A stretch of 64,000 nt of DNA from Enterococcaceae bacterium OF42-14pH9A. GTDB taxonomy: Bacteria > Bacillota > Bacilli > Lactobacillales > Enterococcaceae. The position numbers and the translations under genes were made by a program. Shown in pieces: positions 55,967-64,000 of the stretch; the stretch's first letter is position 1; each line of letters opens with the position of its first letter. The notes beneath the pieces are model-generated. The model saw only the letters and a list, made by a program, of their open reading frames with translations. It searched no databases and was not told where the DNA came from. Location: assembly GCA_027692465.1 (NCBI GenBank), contig JAQEYU010000002.1, positions 248,001 through 312,000 on the forward strand, read 5' to 3'.

Positions 55967-56512
55967 CTATGAAATCAATTGCCAAATGAGTAACACGATA
56001 AAAGCGTAGCTTGCTGAGATTCCCAGGAAAAAAATCAAAGGAATAAGGTCTGAAAGATCACCTACAATCATATGTATCATGTCATCTATTTCCTCTGATG
56101 AGGTAGGAAGAAGTTTCAGTAGCCTTTTTTTATGGGTATAATCAATTATCCCCACAGGAACCAAGGCCAGCATCAGTGAGCCAGCTATAAATACTAGGTT
56201 ATATAAAGTGGATCCCATACCATCAAAAACCCGGATATGTAAAAATTCTCGAAAGAGTGCCAAATAGAGCAAAATTTTAATCCCCAGGCGCAGAACCACT
56301 TTCGCTTTCAGTAAGATTTTATAACCCGTTGAAAACTCGACATTTTCGAACGCGATGAATTTTTTCCGTTGTTGCTTAGGGAGAGCCCAAAATCTTCTTA
56401 CACTTTTCTGATTATGAAGATAGGCTTTGCCCCATCGCTTATAATAATAGTAAATTCCACCTGCCCAAATGATCATAATTACTTCCATGTATAGTTCCAT
56501 ATAAAATTCCAT
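55967..56512 (-). CDS. Small membrane protein of unknown function
   Basis: 181 residues. Four hydrophobic segments: about residues 8-22, 72-90, 104-126 and 158-180, with a basic loop between the first two (KRWGKAYLHNQKSVRRF). No family recognised. GGAGGAAGC directly precedes the ATG. AT-rich. A broken copy of its end lies 300 bp downstream. Confidence 0.65.
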   Translation of the reverse strand: MEFYMELYMEVIMIIWAGGIYYYYKRWGKAYLHNQKSVRRFWALPKQQRKKFIAFENVEFSTGYKILLKAKVVLRLGIKILLYLALFREFLHIRVFDGMGSTLYNLVFIAGSLMLALVPVGIIDYTHKKRLLKLLPTSSEEIDDMIHMIVGDLSDLIPLIFFLGISASYAFIVLLIWQLIS

Positions 56513-56587
56513 GCTTCCTCCTAAAATATCCAGAAAATAACTTTGATAAAGCGCCCAGACTCAACACCTTAAGCCGACTTGACCAAA

Positions 56588-56642
56588 AACACAAAAAAAA
56601 CGTAGCAACTCGGTGTCAAGCACGGCAAGTTGTTACGTTAGT
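56588..56642 (-). terminator. Terminator of rlmA
   Basis: AACGTAACAACT / AGTTGCTACGTT stem followed by eight T on the minus strand; 120 bp after the stop. Confidence 0.75.
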
Positions 56643-56759
56643 GAAGCTCTTTTCACTAACTTTTATCAGAACAGGAACCTGATAAAAACCAATGAAAAAT
56701 GACTTGACGTAACTATATCATCCATCACAGAATTTTGCAACAGGAAAATCTCAAAAACT

Positions 56760-57614
56760 TCACAAAAAAGCAGAATTTTCAGCCTTCAGGAGCAATAAGT
56801 CGACTGTGATTTTATTTAAAGGTTGTTTTTTTAACGCTGCCTTACGCGCTGGGTCAACGCCCCATTCCAACGGGGACATTTCCAACAGATCTAGCCGCCG
56901 CTCAGTTGGGATTTCAAACTCGTACGTTATTTCTTCTTTCTCGAAGGTGCGGTATGACTCTGTGAATTTCGCCACCACCGGTTCATTTGAATACTGCTGC
57001 TTATTGACATCGTCAGGGTAGAAGGCCTGCCTGAGTTCCTGCAGGTAACGAGGCCCGGGAACCACTTTCAACAACTGCCCCTCCGGCTTCAAGATGCGGG
57101 CGAATTCCCGATAATTCGAAGGCGAAAAGATATTCAGCACCGTATCAAACCGTTCTTGGGCAAAGGGCAGGTTGGTGAGATCCGCCACACACCAGAATGC
57201 CGGTTGCGGCTGTTCCGTCGCCATGTAAACTCCTTCTTTGGAAATATCGAATCCGATGGCTGCCTGCGAAGACACCTGAGCCAGCAGCAGATCCAAAAAA
57301 CTGCCTTCACCGCAGCCGACATCCAGCAACGTTCCGTTTTCGGGTACCGCTTCTGCCAGTCGCTCCAATAACGGGCGATACATGCCGCTTTGGATCATTC
57401 GACGCCTGGCCGCAAACATCTCCCGGTCGTAGTCTGTTTTTACCTGATGGCTCAAAAAGAACAGCGTCCCCTTTTTGGAAACATCAAAACGGTGCTGATT
57501 TTCACAAGTCAGCCCTCCAGTACTGCCTGCCATTGCACTATGACACAAAGGACAGCGAAAAAGCTGTGCCTGTTCTTGAACAAATCGTTTGCCGCGATCG
57601 ATCTTTTTTTCCAT
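56760..57614 (-). CDS. rlmA: 23S rRNA (guanine-N1)-methyltransferase, RlmA type
   Basis: 284 residues. N-terminal zinc finger FRCPLCHSAM and LTCENQHRFD, then a Rossmann methyltransferase: GTLLDVGCGEGSFLDLL (SAM site), VLNIFSPSNYREFARILKPEGQLLKVVPG. Methylates G745 or G748 of 23S rRNA; in Gram-positive bacteria the latter (RlmA-II) is linked with tylosin resistance. ATG 57614 with GAGGAG six bases ahead. Confidence 0.92.
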   Translation of the reverse strand: MEKKIDRGKRFVQEQAQLFRCPLCHSAMAGSTGGLTCENQHRFDVSKKGTLFFLSHQVKTDYDREMFAARRRMIQSGMYRPLLERLAEAVPENGTLLDVGCGEGSFLDLLLAQVSSQAAIGFDISKEGVYMATEQPQPAFWCVADLTNLPFAQERFDTVLNIFSPSNYREFARILKPEGQLLKVVPGPRYLQELRQAFYPDDVNKQQYSNEPVVAKFTESYRTFEKEEITYEFEIPTERRLDLLEMSPLEWGVDPARKAALKKQPLNKITVDLLLLKAENSAFL

Positions 57615-57816
57615 CCTCTTCTCCTCATCTGCTTCCTTTTCTGACACAAGTTTGCCAGCAGCTATGTAATCCCGATGCCCGCTGTGTCATCGGCACCTCG
57701 CCCTCTACTTTACCACAGAGATATGTTAAAATTCTACACAGAAAGACAGGCAGCTTTAGCACCTAAATGCAGATCTGCCTGTCATCATCTATCTATCCCA
57801 AAGGACGTGATTTTAG

Positions 57817-58458
57817 TTGATCAAAGAATTCTGCGCTGAAAACTATACCGACATCCCGGCGGCAATCCATGCCGGTGCTGGACGCATCGAACTATGCGAC
57901 AACCTGGCTGTCGGCGGAACGACCCCTTCCACCGGTGTCATCGAGGAAGCGCTGGGCTACGCCGGCGAAAAAGGCGTACCGGTCATGACCATGATCCGAC
58001 CCCGCGGCGGCGATTTCGTTTACAACGACATCGAACTGAAAATCATGCACACCGACCTGATTGAAGCCAAAAAACTGGGGACAGACGGGGTTGTCTTCGG
58101 CTGCTTGACCCCTAGCGGCTGGCTGGACGAAGAAGCGCTGGAGCTGTTCATCGACAATGCGGAAGGGCTGCAAATCACCTTTCATATGGCTTTCGATGCA
58201 ATCCCGACTGAACGACAGTTTGAAGCCATCGATTGGCTGGCGGCCCATGGCGTCGATCGCATCTTGACCCACGGCGGCGCAGCGGGCACCCCGATTCTGG
58301 ACAACCTTGACCGCCTGAAAGAACTGATCACCTACGCTGACGGCCGTATCCTGATCCTACCCGGAGCCGGCATCACCTTTAACAATGTCGATCAAATCGT
58401 CAAAGAACTGGGCGTGTCAGAAGCCCACGGAACCAAAATTGTGAACTTGGCAAACTAG
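57817..58458 (+). CDS. cutC: CutC family protein
   Basis: 213 residues, TIM-barrel protein linked with copper homeostasis, though its reaction is unsettled. Diagnostic parts: AGAGRIELCDNLAVGGTTPS, MTMIRPRGGDFVYND, VFGCLTPSGWLD, FHMAFDA, RILTHGGAAG, LPGAGITFNNV. TTG start with AAAGGA about eleven bases ahead. The stop TAG is formed by the TA target site and the first G of a family 1 repeat. Confidence 0.93.
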   Translation: MIKEFCAENYTDIPAAIHAGAGRIELCDNLAVGGTTPSTGVIEEALGYAGEKGVPVMTMIRPRGGDFVYNDIELKIMHTDLIEAKKLGTDGVVFGCLTPSGWLDEEALELFIDNAEGLQITFHMAFDAIPTERQFEAIDWLAAHGVDRILTHGGAAGTPILDNLDRLKELITYADGRILILPGAGITFNNVDQIVKELGVSEAHGTKIVNLAN

Positions 58459-58617
58459 GGCGCGTCTGAAAACTCCAGCGGCAGATATTTTGGTCCTTTT
58501 CACCGCAATCTGCGTCGTAAATGCTCGCTTATGCACCACATAAGCTGTGCTTTACTCCTTGATTTCGGCAAAAAGTCCGCAAAAATCTGGATCCCCTTAG
58601 AGTTTTCAGACACGCCC
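58458..58617 (-). repeat. Family 1 MITE-like repeat (160 bp) at the cutC stop codon
   Basis: Inverted relative to the copies at 23354 and 49328. Ends GGGCGCGTCTGAAAACTC and GAGTTTTCAGACACGCCC; TA on both sides (58456-58457, 58618-58619). Without it cutC would end in TAA. Confidence 0.88.
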
Positions 58618-58627
58618 TAACGAGCTA

Positions 58628-58694
58628 AAAAAGAGCAGAGGCCTGCCGTTTCCACAGATTTTTTATCTGTAGAAACGATTGGCTTCTGCTCTTG
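58628..58694 (-). terminator. Terminator of the zeta-toxin operon
   Basis: AAGAGCAGA...CGTTTC.ACAGAT / ATCTGT.GAAACG...TCTGCTCTT long stem, followed by TTTT on the minus strand. Confidence 0.8.
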
Positions 58695-58705
58695 GCTGCT
58701 CAACT

Positions 58706-58873
58706 CTATTTTCCTTTATCCAAACCAATCAATTCACGTTGTTTACGGTTGGATTCATCTGCTACAAATTTAAAGACTGTCTTCAACTCTTTTGCGGACG
58801 CATTTTTTTGTAGTTTAGAAAAGTTACGATCATACTTTGCCATAATTTCCTCAACTTTTTCTTTTTCAGTCAT
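58706..58873 (-). CDS. Small basic/helical protein, candidate antitoxin (55 aa)
   Basis: Starts MTEKEKVEEIMAKYDRNF, entirely helical in character, ends IGLDKGK. It overlaps the end of the zeta-type toxin gene by eight bases (ATGACTGA) and has a GAGGAGGAG ribosome site inside that gene. Tight coupling and size suggest the antitoxin, but classical epsilon/PezA antitoxins precede the toxin and this sequence does not look like them. No family recognised. Confidence 0.7.
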   Translation of the reverse strand: MTEKEKVEEIMAKYDRNFSKLQKNASAKELKTVFKFVADESNRKQRELIGLDKGK

Positions 58874-59540
58874 GTAACTCCTCCTCCAATCCTTCCTTTG
58901 TATAATTAATTGGCAATGTCAACTCAACGTTATCAATATCCATTAGAAAATCAGAAATCGTATTTTTAAAATCCTTCACCAAGATATTGATGGTCACTCG
59001 CTCTTGGAATTCTTCTTTCACTCGCATCAAATTCTTCCGTGCTTGGAAAAAGGCATTGATAAAACGTTCTTTAGGAACAAATCGACCTTCAACTAATTCA
59101 CGCTTTTTGGTAAAATCCCAAGCAATAAACGGATCTTGATAGACGTAGTAGACAAGAACAGTATAATTCTTTTTGAGTGCTCGTTCAATATTTTGATTTA
59201 CCTTAGAGGTCGCAAAAGTACTATCAAGAATAAAACTATATCCTTTTTTAAGGACTAAATCGAGAGCAGCATCTACCAAAAGTGCTGATCCACGTTGAAA
59301 TTCAGCTGAATTATTTCCAACATAACCAGGAAATAATTCACGAAATTTATCGGCATCAATCACACATAGATTATTATTCAATGCCATCAAAGTTTGAGTA
59401 ACTTCAGTTTTTCCAGCACCAGGACTTCCCGCCATAAAAATGGCAGTCTTTTCCTCCTCTTTCTCTTTTTCATCAATAATAGAAGAAACCAGTATCTTCT
59501 TATTCTCCTTAGCGTAATGCACAGAAAAATCTTCTGTCAT
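58866..59540 (-). CDS. Zeta-type toxin kinase
   Basis: 224 residues. P-loop FMAGSPGAGKTEVTQ (about 40-54), DADKFRELFPGY (substrate Asp), ILDSTFATSKVNQN, and the Lys/Arg-rich lid TKKRELVEGRFVPKERF. Zeta and PezT toxins phosphorylate UDP-N-acetylglucosamine and block wall synthesis. ATG 59540 (MTEDFSVHYAKEN) with GGGAGG nine bases ahead. AT-rich, bracketed by two family 1 repeats, hence a mobile-looking islet. Confidence 0.88.
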   Translation of the reverse strand: MTEDFSVHYAKENKKILVSSIIDEKEKEEEKTAIFMAGSPGAGKTEVTQTLMALNNNLCVIDADKFRELFPGYVGNNSAEFQRGSALLVDAALDLVLKKGYSFILDSTFATSKVNQNIERALKKNYTVLVYYVYQDPFIAWDFTKKRELVEGRFVPKERFINAFFQARKNLMRVKEEFQERVTINILVKDFKNTISDFLMDIDNVELTLPINYTKEGLEEELHD

Positions 59541-59622
59541 TCTTATCGCACCTCCCACTGTCTTCAAAGTAAGTCTAACACACTTTCCGATAGACAAACT
59601 GAAATTTCAAGCCTCTATAATA

Positions 59623-59778
59623 GGGCGCCTCTGAAAACTCCAGTGGCAGATATTTTGGCCCGTTTCATCGCAATCCGTGCAGTAAATGCGCAACTTCCAC
59701 CACATAAGCTGCACTTTACTCCTTGCTTTCGGCACGTCCGCAAAAAACTTGATTCCCCCGGTGTTTTCAGACACATCC
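59623..59778 (-). repeat. Family 1 MITE-like repeat (156 bp), slightly decayed
   Basis: Same orientation as the 58458 copy. Left end GGGCGCCTCTGAAAACTC flanked by TA; right end ...TTTTCAGACACATCC flanked by TG, a mutated TA. Several bases changed inside. With the 58458 copy it brackets the zeta toxin gene pair. Confidence 0.82.
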
Positions 59779-59970
59779 TGAAATCACAGATTTTTTTGGT
59801 TGTTAACCTACATAAAACCAATAGACGGGTGTCAAATGATTGGAAGAATTGTATTTTCAAAAAAACAGTCCATTGTCCTCAATTCAGCATTTAAAAAGAT
59901 TGGAATATTTATCTATCACGGGTTTTCTCTATAGAATATCGTCTCTTCTTCAGCGATATCAGAACGCAGC
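59779..59970. other. Intergenic, AT-rich, nothing recognised
   Basis: Between the repeat and the ABC exporter terminator; no gene with a ribosome site. Confidence 0.4.
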
Positions 59971-60018
59971 AAAAAAGACAACCAGCAGATTGAGCATCCG
60001 CCGATTGTCTTTGTTTTG
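59971..60018 (-). terminator. Terminator of the heterodimeric exporter operon
   Basis: AAAGACAATCGGCGGAT / ATCTGCTGGTTGTCTTT imperfect stem, then TTT on the minus strand. Confidence 0.75.
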
Positions 60019-60033
60019 TTATTCATGCTTCCC

Positions 60034-61815
60034 TCAGATTGCCTGCAGGAGATCGTATTGCGATTGGTACAAATGATGATACAAGCCGCCCTTAGCCATC
60101 AACTCGTCGTGACTGCCGGCTTCGGCGATGGTACCGCCGGAGACGTAGAAGATCTTGTCAGAGTTTTTGATGGTGGACAAACGGTGAGCGATGATAAACG
60201 AGGTCCGTCCTTCCAACAGTTTCAGCAAGCCTTCTTGCAGCAGTTCTTCGGTCTTGGTATCGATGGAAGACGTCGCTTCATCCAGGATCAGGATTTTCGG
60301 ATCTGCCAATAGCGCCCGGGCAAAGGAAATCAGCTGACGCTGGCCGGCAGACAAGGTGCTGCCTCGTTCTTCTACGACCGTGTTGTAGCCGTCCTTCAGC
60401 TCCTTGATGAAATCATGGGCCCGCACGACTTTGGCAGCGGCGATGATCTCTTCTTCTGTGGCGTCCAGTTTGCCGTAGCGGATATTTTCCATGATGGTTC
60501 CGGAGAAGACGAAGGTGTCCTGCAGCATGACTCCCATTTGGCGCCGCAGCGAGTTCAGCGTCACGTCGCGAACATCATAACCGTCGATTTTCACCGATCC
60601 TTCATTGATGTCGTAAAAACGACTCAATAAGTTGATAACGGTGGTCTTGCCGGCTCCGGTCGGTCCTACCAGTGCGATCGACTGACCGGCGTCGATGTGG
60701 AAGCTGACGTCCTTTAAGATGTTCTTGCCTTCTTCATAGCGGAACGTCACATGCTCAAAATCAACATTCCCATGGATCTGCGGCAATTCGATAGCACCGG
60801 GTTTGTCTTGAATGTCCGGTACTTCGTCCATTGTTTCGAAAATCCGCTCAAGATAAGCCGTCGCAGTGATCAAGCTGTTGTAGAAGTTCCCGATATTGAT
60901 CACCGGATTCCAGAAGTTGTTGATATAAGCGATAAAGGCAATCAGCGTCCCGGTAGAAACCTCAACACCGATCTGGCGCACGCCGACAAAGTAAATGATA
61001 CACATGGTGATGACAGAAATATTCTGCACCCCGGGCCACAAGAGAAACTGGATTTTAACTGCATGCATCCAGGAACTGCGATAATCCTCAGAGACTTCCT
61101 GGAAGACCCGCAGATTTTCTGATTCACGGGCAAAAGATTGCGTGATCTTGATACCCGAAATGCTTTCGTGGATATAGGCATTCATATTGGACTGCTTGTT
61201 ACTCAAAACTTGATAGGCAACCCGCTGTTTACCTTGGATGAACAAGACCATCACGAACAAGACCGGCAAAAGAATCAGGCTGTATAAAGTCAGCTTGACA
61301 TCAATCGAGAACATGAATACCAGCGTGATGATCACGTTGAAGATATCAGAAATCAAGTTGATCAGCCCGTTACTCAACAGATCACTCAGTGTGTTGATAT
61401 AATTGACCACCCGAATCAGGATCTTACCGTGGGGCCGATTGTCAAAATACGAGAAGGGCAGTCGTTGCAGATGTTCAAAAATATCAAAACGCATGTCCTT
61501 TAAGACATCCTGCCCGATTTCTGTGATGTGGAAGATTCGGTAACGCATACAGATGGCAATGACCACCAGTGTCACCAGAAAGGCTGCTCCGATCAGCAGC
61601 AGTTCGTGCATATTTTTTTGCGGAATCGAGGTATCGATGGCCCGCTGAGTGAAGATGGGCGCCAGCATACCGGCTGTATTGGCCAGGATGATCGTTGCCA
61701 GGACTTTGATTATCGGTCCTTTGTAGGGCTTGATGTATTGTGCCAAGCGCTTGAGATCCGACCAGGAAAACTCCTGATCCAATTCCTCATCCACGTCGAA
61801 TTTATTCCGTGCCAT
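60034..61815 (-). CDS. Heterodimeric ABC exporter, subunit with canonical ATP site
   Basis: 593 residues: six transmembrane helices to about 330, then the nucleotide-binding domain. Walker A GPTGAGKTT, signature LSAGQRQLISFARA (Ser-Ala in place of Ser-Gly), Walker B LILDEATSSID with the catalytic Glu, H-loop FIIAHRLSTI. Forms a dimer with the subunit encoded upstream. Such pairs (BmrCD/LmrCD/YheIH-like) export drugs or lipids. ATG 61815; 14-bp overlap with the upstream gene. Confidence 0.93.
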   Translation of the reverse strand: MARNKFDVDEELDQEFSWSDLKRLAQYIKPYKGPIIKVLATIILANTAGMLAPIFTQRAIDTSIPQKNMHELLLIGAAFLVTLVVIAICMRYRIFHITEIGQDVLKDMRFDIFEHLQRLPFSYFDNRPHGKILIRVVNYINTLSDLLSNGLINLISDIFNVIITLVFMFSIDVKLTLYSLILLPVLFVMVLFIQGKQRVAYQVLSNKQSNMNAYIHESISGIKITQSFARESENLRVFQEVSEDYRSSWMHAVKIQFLLWPGVQNISVITMCIIYFVGVRQIGVEVSTGTLIAFIAYINNFWNPVINIGNFYNSLITATAYLERIFETMDEVPDIQDKPGAIELPQIHGNVDFEHVTFRYEEGKNILKDVSFHIDAGQSIALVGPTGAGKTTVINLLSRFYDINEGSVKIDGYDVRDVTLNSLRRQMGVMLQDTFVFSGTIMENIRYGKLDATEEEIIAAAKVVRAHDFIKELKDGYNTVVEERGSTLSAGQRQLISFARALLADPKILILDEATSSIDTKTEELLQEGLLKLLEGRTSFIIAHRLSTIKNSDKIFYVSGGTIAEAGSHDELMAKGGLYHHLYQSQYDLLQAI

Positions 61816-63553
61816 TTGCCTCACCTCCAGTAAGTCCTAATTGTTTTTGGTACACTTCGTAATACTTGCCGCCTTTTGAAACCAGCTCTTCATGGGTTCC
61901 TTGTTCCACCACACGGCCTTTTTCCATCATCAGGATTAAGTCGGCATCCCGCACCGAGGAGATCCGGTGGGCGATGATAAAGGTGGTCTTGGCTTCGGTC
62001 AGCTTCGCCAATTCCTGTTGGATCTTGCTTTCGGTTTCCATATCAACAGCTGAGGTGGTATCGTCCAAGATCAAGATCGATGGGTCTTTCACCAACGCAC
62101 GGGCCAACGAGATCCGCTGTTTTTGACCGCCGGACAAACCGACACCCCGCTCACCGACGATCGTTTCGTACCCTTGTGGCATTCGAGAAATAAAAGCGTC
62201 CGCATCGGCCACCACCGCCATCTGCCGAACATAATCACTGTCAGCATAAGGATTCCCAAAGGCGATGTTGTCGCTGATGGTGTTGGAGAACAAGAAGACG
62301 TCCTGCATCACCATCGAAATGTTTTCCCGCAGCTGACGGACCGGATATTCTTTGGCATCCTTGCCGTCAATCAGTACCCGTCCGGCTGTCGGATCGTAAA
62401 AACGTCCCACCAGATTCACCAGTGTTGTCTTACCGGAACCCGTTTCCCCTAAGATTCCGATGGACTGCCCTGGTGCAATCTTGAAATTGACGTTTTCCAA
62501 AACGTTGTGCTTCGGATCATCAGAGAAGTGGAAGGAAACATCTTGGAATTCCACAAAGCCTTTGATCGGCACCACTTGGTTTTCTTCCGACACTTCGATC
62601 TGAGGCTTGGCATTCAGCATTTGGCGAATCTTGATGCAGGCAGCTGAGAAGCGCTGTACATCGTTGATCAGCCAGCCGGCCATCCGCATCGGGTTGTTCA
62701 GCATCCACAAGTAGCCGTTAAATGCGACCAGATCCCCGATCGTCATGGTTCCTTGGATACACAGGGCACCACCAAAGATTAGCGTGATTGCCCCCAATGA
62801 CCCTGCCAACCCGTCCAATACCGGCAGATACGTCCGTGTGACTTTGGCCGAAGCCATGTTGCGCTGTTTGAAATCATCGTTGTAGCCGTTGAATTTCTCG
62901 ATTTCGAAATCTTCTCGAGCAAAGGCTTTGACCACTCGATTGCCGCCGATGTTTTCTTCCACCATCGAGTTCAACCGCGAAAAGCTTTCCCGGATTTCAA
63001 AGAACAGCGGGCGGGCTTTTTGCCCCATGCCACGGGTCATCAAGAAGATGACCGGAGTAACAGCTACCAGCGCCAGCATCAGCTTCCAATTGATGACAGC
63101 CATTACCGCAACCGCTGCTACAAACCAGATGACACATTCCATGATATTGTAGATGACCCAGGAAACGAAATGCCGGATCGCATCGGTATCCCCGGTCATG
63201 CGGGCCATGATGTCCCCCACCCGTGTGTGGTTGAAGAAATCAAAGTCCAGCTCCTGCAATTTTTTATACATATCTTCCCGCAGTTGAAAGATCGTATTCT
63301 GCCCTACCCGCTCCCATAAAAGCTGATACGAGTAGCGCATAATCGTTCGTACCAAGGTGGTCCCGATCATAATAGCAATCAACGGAATCAATAAGTTCAC
63401 TTCATTTTTATAAATGACCTGGTCCACCACCATTTTGCCCAGATACGGATTGATGACGATCAAAATCGCATTTCCGATCAGAAACAAAGTGGCAAGAGCG
63501 ATTTTCCCCTTGTACTGTTTGACATATTGCCAAATCCACTGTGCATTGCTCAT
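61802..63553 (-). CDS. Heterodimeric ABC exporter, subunit with degenerate ATP site
   Basis: 583 residues, six helices and one nucleotide-binding domain. Walker A GETGSGKTT, canonical signature LSGGQKQRISLARA, but the Walker B reads ILILDDTTSAVD with Asp where the catalytic Glu should be. This is the mark of the non-hydrolysing site in heterodimeric exporters, so the partner's site does the hydrolysis. First gene of the pair. Confidence 0.93.
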   Translation of the reverse strand: MSNAQWIWQYVKQYKGKIALATLFLIGNAILIVINPYLGKMVVDQVIYKNEVNLLIPLIAIMIGTTLVRTIMRYSYQLLWERVGQNTIFQLREDMYKKLQELDFDFFNHTRVGDIMARMTGDTDAIRHFVSWVIYNIMECVIWFVAAVAVMAVINWKLMLALVAVTPVIFLMTRGMGQKARPLFFEIRESFSRLNSMVEENIGGNRVVKAFAREDFEIEKFNGYNDDFKQRNMASAKVTRTYLPVLDGLAGSLGAITLIFGGALCIQGTMTIGDLVAFNGYLWMLNNPMRMAGWLINDVQRFSAACIKIRQMLNAKPQIEVSEENQVVPIKGFVEFQDVSFHFSDDPKHNVLENVNFKIAPGQSIGILGETGSGKTTLVNLVGRFYDPTAGRVLIDGKDAKEYPVRQLRENISMVMQDVFLFSNTISDNIAFGNPYADSDYVRQMAVVADADAFISRMPQGYETIVGERGVGLSGGQKQRISLARALVKDPSILILDDTTSAVDMETESKIQQELAKLTEAKTTFIIAHRISSVRDADLILMMEKGRVVEQGTHEELVSKGGKYYEVYQKQLGLTGGEANGTE

Positions 63554-63693
63554 TTTTCTGACATACCTCCTGTCGTTTATATAGCTTAACCCATTTAATT
63601 TTGATTGAAATGGGATATTTTAGTTTTTTTGATGTAGAATATTATTATCTGACCTGCCCCGCAAAAGTACCTAAAAACAACGGAGAATCCATC

Positions 63694-64000
63694 ATGCAGC
63701 TAGTAAATCCACAAACCTTCAATCCCGAGATTATCTACTTGTTCGACCCTTGGAACAAGCCGGACAATTTCAGTAAAATGCACAGCCACGACTTTCTCGA
63801 GATCACCATCATGCTGGAAGGTGAGGCGATGTATCAGTTTGGCCCGCAAGAACCCGTCGTGGTCCGGGCCGGCGAGATCCTGCTTTTTAACCCCGGTGTC
63901 AAACACAGCGAATGGCAGGCCCCCAATACTTGTTCCCACCAGCTGCATATCGGCTTGCGGAACATCTCGCTGGACGGCCTTAAGCGCAACTTTTTCCCGA
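63694..64000 (+). CDS. AraC family regulator (partial, N-terminal cupin domain)
   Basis: 102 codons are visible before the window ends. The start MQLVNPQTFNPEII and the cupin pattern MHSHDFLEITIMLEGEAMYQFG ... VRAGEILLFNPGVKHSE are typical of sugar-sensing AraC regulators; the DNA-binding domain lies beyond the edge. GGAGA stands seven bases before ATG 63694. Divergent from the ABC exporter genes. Confidence 0.85.
   Translation, partial: MQLVNPQTFNPEIIYLFDPWNKPDNFSKMHSHDFLEITIMLEGEAMYQFGPQEPVVVRAGEILLFNPGVKHSEWQAPNTCSHQLHIGLRNISLDGLKRNFFP

Noticed and set aside
55782..55985. 67-residue frame between the membrane gene and its remnant
   Set aside because: Overlaps the terminator stem and has no ribosome site.

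Overview
The window looks like a chromosomal segment of a low-copy-repeat Gram-positive bacterium of the order Lactobacillales (Enterococcaceae/Carnobacteriaceae-like), with a base composition near 50% G+C. The evidence is the gene content and order (rpmG-secE-nusG, rplK-rplA, rplJ-rplL with Firmicutes leader RNAs, sufCDSUB with SufU, sdaAB-sdaAA, RecD2, RNase M5 next to TatD), strong GGAGG ribosome sites, sigma-A type promoters and many T-tailed hairpin terminators. No rRNA, tRNA, CRISPR array, prophage or intact transposase gene is visible. The species cannot be named from the sequence alone.

Layout. 1-4.1 kb: rnmV (partial), tatD, a membrane protein behind an unexplained structured leader, a metallophosphoesterase behind a LexA-like box, then a 576-bp repeat (family 2, copy A). 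4.2-9.0 kb: polyphosphate block ppk1, ppx, ppk2. 9.2-12.7 kb: gene remnants, a Tim44-like membrane protein and a YfcC-type transporter. 13.0-18.2 kb: sufCDSUB Fe-S assembly operon with an inverted repeat across its promoter. 18.6-19.3 kb: a HigBA-type toxin-antitoxin pair lying between two copies of the same terminator. 19.4-24.4 kb: proC, hemC, a SUMT with a truncated HemD-like tail, nanE, nested repeats and a HAD phosphatase. 25.9-28.4 kb: ribosomal stalk and L1/L11 genes. 28.7-31.3 kb: nagB and serine dehydratase.

31.4-40.7 kb is a fructan/sucrose-type sugar cluster: two ABC permeases, a lipoprotein binding protein, a cytoplasmic GH32 hydrolase, a LacI regulator, an exported GH32-like enzyme and a ROK fructokinase. 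Its promoter has a palindromic operator exactly filling the -35/-10 spacer. 41.0-44.4 kb: ABC exporter with a divergent TetR gene. 44.5-49.3 kb: a lipoprotein hydrolase, nusG-secE-rpmG, a small acidic protein, queT under a preQ1-I riboswitch, a probable stand-alone structured RNA of about 220 nt, and a lipid kinase. 49.6-53.6 kb: recD2, a histidine phosphatase and trmL. 53.8-56.5 kb is an AT-richer accessory patch with a lipoprotein, a lectin-fold-like protein and a membrane protein plus a broken copy of its 3' end. 56.8-59.5 kb: rlmA, cutC and a zeta-type toxin with a tiny overlapping downstream gene. 60.0-63.6 kb: a heterodimeric ABC exporter, then the start of an AraC-type regulator.

The most striking non-genic content is two families of short non-autonomous repeats. 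Family 1 (five copies of 140-160 bp, terminal inverted repeats, TA target duplication) twice landed in a TAA stop codon and rebuilt it as TAG with its own first base, and once landed inside a family 2 element. Family 2 (three copies, 4-bp target duplication) has two nearly full copies in inverted orientation about 31 kb apart.
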